Source: Agromyces sp. NDB4Y10 (GTDB lineage Bacteria > Actinomycetota > Actinomycetes > Actinomycetales > Microbacteriaceae). From it: 51,498 nucleotides of DNA. This document shows, in pieces, positions 49,308-51,498 of this stretch. The stretch is taken from NCBI RefSeq assembly GCF_001620055.1, contig NZ_LQGY01000006.1, positions 1 to 51,498 on the forward strand, given 5' to 3'. The translations under genes and the position numbers were made by a program. Positions within the stretch are counted from its first letter, which is position 1, and each line of letters begins with the position of its first letter. Under the pieces are notes generated by a model. That model searched no databases. It saw only the letters and a list, made by a program, of their open reading frames with translations, and was not told the origin of the DNA.

Positions 49308-50678
49308 ATGTCCGATCGATCGAACGGGACCCGGCGCAGGCTTTCCGCACTCTCCGAAGCAGTGGCCTCCCGCCTCTGGCCCATCCCGGCCGCGGCCCTC
49401 CTGGTCGGCGTCGCGCTCGGCGTCCTGCTGCCGGAACTCGACCGCGCCGTCGACGAGGAGCTGCCGTCCGCGATCGCGGCCTGGGTCTTCAGCGGCGGCG
49501 TCGACGCCGCCCGCGCCGTCCTCACGACCATCAGCGGGTCGCTGATCACTGCGACCTCGCTCACGTTCTCCCTCACCGTGGTCGCGCTGCAGCTCGCGAG
49601 CAGCCAGGCCTCGCCCCGGCTGCTGCGACTCTTCGCCTCCGACCCGATGGTCCACTGGACGCTCGCGGCCTTCCTCGGCACCTTCGCCTACGCGCTGGTG
49701 GTGCTGCGCACCGTCTCCGACGCGGGCGGGAACCTCGCCGTGCCGCGGATCTCCGTCACGTTCGCCGTGCTGCTCACGGTCGTGAGCATGCTCGTGCTGA
49801 TCCTCTTCCTCGGCCATCTCGCGCGGATCCTCCGGGTCGACACCATGCTCAAGGACGTGCACTCGGAGGCGTCGCGCACCGTGGAGCTCCTCGCGGAGGA
49901 CCGGCCGGATGGCACCGAGACGATCCCGACCGCACCGGCGGATCGCCCGGAGCATCGGGTCGTCGCCAACCGGTCCGGCTTCGTCACGTCGATCGACCGG
50001 GCCCGCCTCGTCGACCTCGCCGAACAGCACGACGTCGTCATCCGCGAGCGGCTGGCCGTCGGCTCGAGCATCGTGGCGGGCACGCCGATGGCCTCGTGGT
50101 GGACGGCCGAGGACGCATCGGCGATCCCCGATCGGGCGGGGGCCGATCCGGTCGGCGATGGCATCAGGAACGCGGTCTCGATCTCGTACGAGCGCACGCC
50201 CCGCCAGGACATCGGATACGGGGTACGCCAGCTGGCGGACATCGCGACGAAAGCCCTGTCGCCCGGCGTCAACGACCCGACGACGGCCGTCCACGCCCTC
50301 AGCCACCTGGCCGCGGTGCTGGCCGACCTGGCCGAGCTTCCCCCGGAACCGCCGTCCCTCGTGGACGCGGCCGGACGCGCCCGGCTGGTGCCGTGTCGCA
50401 CCGACTTCGCAGCCCTCCTCGAGACCGCGTTGCAACAGCCGCGACGATACGGCGCCGGCGATCCCGACGTCGTGTCCCGGCTCTACGGGCTCATCGCAGA
50501 CGTCGCGTGGCGCACTCGCGATGCGGAACGACGTGCAGCGCTGCGAGAGCAGCTCGACCGCCTCTCCGCCTCCGTTGCGCGCCAGGACTACGACGAGGTC
50601 GAACGGCGTCGATTCGCCCAGCTCGAGGCCGACGCGCGACGTGTGCTCGACGCGGCTGACGAGCCGACACGGCCCTGA
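49308..50678 (+). CDS. DUF2254 family membrane protein
   Basis: 456 residues. Four N-terminal transmembrane segments, including 'AAALLVGVALGVLLPEL', 'LAAFLGTFAYALVVLRTV' and 'TFAVLLTVVSMLVLILFLGH'. The motif 'SLTFSLTVVALQLASSQASP' (about 85-104) is the DUF2254 hallmark. A soluble C-terminal part (about 190-456) contains 'DIGYGVRQLADIATKALSPG' and 'VNDPTTAVHALSHL', also conserved. Function unknown. GAGGGGG precedes the ATG. It shares a divergent region with the MscS gene, hinting at a common envelope or osmotic role. Confidence 0.9.
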   Translation: MSDRSNGTRRRLSALSEAVASRLWPIPAAALLVGVALGVLLPELDRAVDEELPSAIAAWVFSGGVDAARAVLTTISGSLITATSLTFSLTVVALQLASSQASPRLLRLFASDPMVHWTLAAFLGTFAYALVVLRTVSDAGGNLAVPRISVTFAVLLTVVSMLVLILFLGHLARILRVDTMLKDVHSEASRTVELLAEDRPDGTETIPTAPADRPEHRVVANRSGFVTSIDRARLVDLAEQHDVVIRERLAVGSSIVAGTPMASWWTAEDASAIPDRAGADPVGDGIRNAVSISYERTPRQDIGYGVRQLADIATKALSPGVNDPTTAVHALSHLAAVLADLAELPPEPPSLVDAAGRARLVPCRTDFAALLETALQQPRRYGAGDPDVVSRLYGLIADVAWRTRDAERRAALREQLDRLSASVARQDYDEVERRRFAQLEADARRVLDAADEPTRP

Positions 50679-50825
50679 CGCTCGGCGCCGGCACGCGAGC
50701 ACCCGGCACGGCGGCCGGTTCTCGGTGGGCTTCGGGCCCGATCATGGGCGGCCCATAGCGTCCGGGACGACGCTGGTCCGAGGCGGGATCCCGCCCGCCG
50801 CGCACCCCGCACACGGAGGAACCCC

Positions 50826-50927
50826 ATGACCGATGGAACCGCGCCCCGGCCGTCCACCCCGGCGGCGCCGACGGCGGCGACGGCGGCGACGGACGCGCGC
50901 ACGCGTCGAAGGAGGGTTCGGCGCTGA
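50826..50927 (+). CDS. Short ORF with good ribosome-binding site, possible gene fragment
   Basis: 33 residues: 'MTDGTAPRPSTPAAPTAATA', then an Arg-rich end. GGAGG lies ten bases before the ATG. The composition looks like the disordered N-terminus of a longer protein cut off at the TGA at 50925. It overlaps, on the opposite strand, the decayed end of an aldehyde-dehydrogenase-like fragment. I read it as a truncated 5' end rather than a complete gene; weak support. Confidence 0.3.
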   Translation: MTDGTAPRPSTPAAPTAATAATDARTRRRRVRR

Positions 50928-51028
50928 CCGAGGGTGAGCAGCGTCCACGTCCGCGCGCCCTTCGCCACCGCGGCGAGGGCGGCGTCGATCTCTTCGCGGC
51001 GTTCCAGGGGCAGGGTGTCCGGGGTCAC
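50878..51028 (-). pseudogene. Aldehyde dehydrogenase 5' remnant
   Basis: From a GTG at 51028 (preceded by AAGGAG) the first 50 or so codons read like an aldehyde dehydrogenase N-terminus: 'LERREEIDAALAAVAKGART' followed by 'WTLLTLGQRRTLLRRVRASV'. After about 50882 the similarity stops, the reading frame becomes Arg/Ala-rich and runs into DUF2254 antisense sequence. The remaining 400-plus residues, including the catalytic Cys, are absent. The intact start signals with a missing body point to a deletion. The assignment is by pattern memory of the family. Confidence 0.5.
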
Positions 51029-51092
51029 GGCGCTCTCCTTCGCGGCGGTCGTCTCAGCTTACGTCCGGGGCTGCGGCCGCCGTTCGGAGCGG

Positions 51093-51498
51093 TCACTCGA
51101 TGTCCGCGCGTCGGAGCCGGTACCGCGCGAGCGGGATCAGGCTCGCCAGCACGAGGGCGGCGGGGACGACGCTGAAGCTCAGGACGATGCCCGCGATCGC
51201 CGCCGGCGGCTGCCAGACGAGCATGGCCGCGGTGCGTTCCACGTATCCCGTGGCGGCCAGGACGACCGTGAGCACCGTGGCGCCGAGGGCGAAGCCGGTG
51301 GTCTCCCCGGCCGTCCACACGCCGCCGAAAGCTCCGGCGCGCCCGGTCCCGTGTCGAGCGGCGTCGTGACTGATCACGTCGGGCAGCATCGCCATCGGGA
51401 GCGACTGCATTCCTGCGTACGCGACGCCGGCGACGGCGACAGACGCGTACAGCCACGCGCCGGGCGCCCAGAGCGCGACGACGGTGGACAGTGCCGCC
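51093..51498 (-). CDS. MFS transporter (GPH sugar:cation symporter-like), C-terminal part
   Basis: The last 134 residues of a protein that runs off the right edge. Three to four membrane helices are visible, such as 'AWLYASVAVAGVAYAGM', 'GFALGATVLTVVLAATGYV' and 'IAGIVLSFSVVPAALVLASL'. The segment 'GMQSLPMAMLPDVISHDAAR' is close to the 'xQALPxAMLADV' signature of the MFS_2/glycoside-pentoside-hexuronide group. The substrate is unknown. The protein ends with a short basic tail. Confidence 0.8.
   Translation of the reverse strand, partial: AALSTVVALWAPGAWLYASVAVAGVAYAGMQSLPMAMLPDVISHDAARHGTGRAGAFGGVWTAGETTGFALGATVLTVVLAATGYVERTAAMLVWQPPAAIAGIVLSFSVVPAALVLASLIPLARYRLRRADIE

Noticed and set aside
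1..51498. tRNA, rRNA, prophage, integrase or transposase genes
   Set aside because: None recognised on either strand. No attachment-site duplications were seen.

Overview
The window comes from a very G+C-rich actinobacterium. The best fit is the family Microbacteriaceae, in the Agromyces/Microbacterium range. The reasons are G+C codon bias in every gene, a DUF3073 protein, a MoeZ-type ThiF-rhodanese fusion, a LAXTG (class E sortase) surface protein, many apparently leaderless genes, and a family-typical intergenic repeat (GGTGGTCGAGTAGGACGCG). The genus is inference. I see no rRNA, tRNA, CRISPR array, transposase or prophage gene. It reads as ordinary chromosome with some accessory cell-surface genes.

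Layout. 1-3.8 kb: molybdenum-cofactor genes (moeA partial, moeZ), a GNAT acetyltransferase, sixA and a ureohydrolase. 3.8-8.6 kb: a CopB-type copper ATPase and a DUF305 lipoprotein, each preceded by a CsoR-like palindrome, flanking a YjbR protein and a GntR regulator paired with a HAD-fold protein that has lost its catalytic residues. 8.6-17.6 kb: a solitary RND efflux pump, two secreted or surface proteins (one with chaplin-like 56-residue repeats, a collagen-like PGT tract and a LAXTG anchor), a divergent MocR/YczE pair and a small secreted protein. 17.6-20.1 kb: a TipA-like MerR regulator and a DUF4097-PadR operon sharing an intergenic region full of operators.

20.2-36 kb is dominated by purine biosynthesis: purM, purF, purD and purC, with purS-purQ further on. 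Between them lie an FMO-like oxidoreductase, DUF3073, two membrane or secreted unknowns, an LLM-family protein, a thioesterase, a glutamine amidotransferase and two tandem secreted serine proteases. 36.8-40 kb holds a tryptophan-catabolic operon in which a metal-dependent amidohydrolase sits between tryptophan 2,3-dioxygenase and kynureninase. That is where N-formylkynurenine formamidase is expected, and this is the most promising novelty.

40.5-43.2 kb: two DUF883-like C-tail membrane proteins (one with a 9-bp minisatellite), a small acidic protein and a WS/DGAT acyltransferase. 43.2-44.3 kb: purS-purQ without purL. 44.5-48 kb: a secreted M14 carboxypeptidase and a furA-katA peroxide-stress unit with a 27-bp Fur-family box. 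48-51.5 kb: an MscS channel, a DUF2254 membrane protein, a probable deletion scar with the 5' end of an aldehyde dehydrogenase gene, and the 3' end of an MFS transporter.

Two window-wide patterns cut across the genes. The 9-mer GGATGCCGC/GCGGCATCC is strongly over-represented in coding and non-coding DNA. A -10-like hexamer (TANNNT or a relaxed form) lies 6-7 bases before many start codons, which predicts widespread leaderless mRNA.
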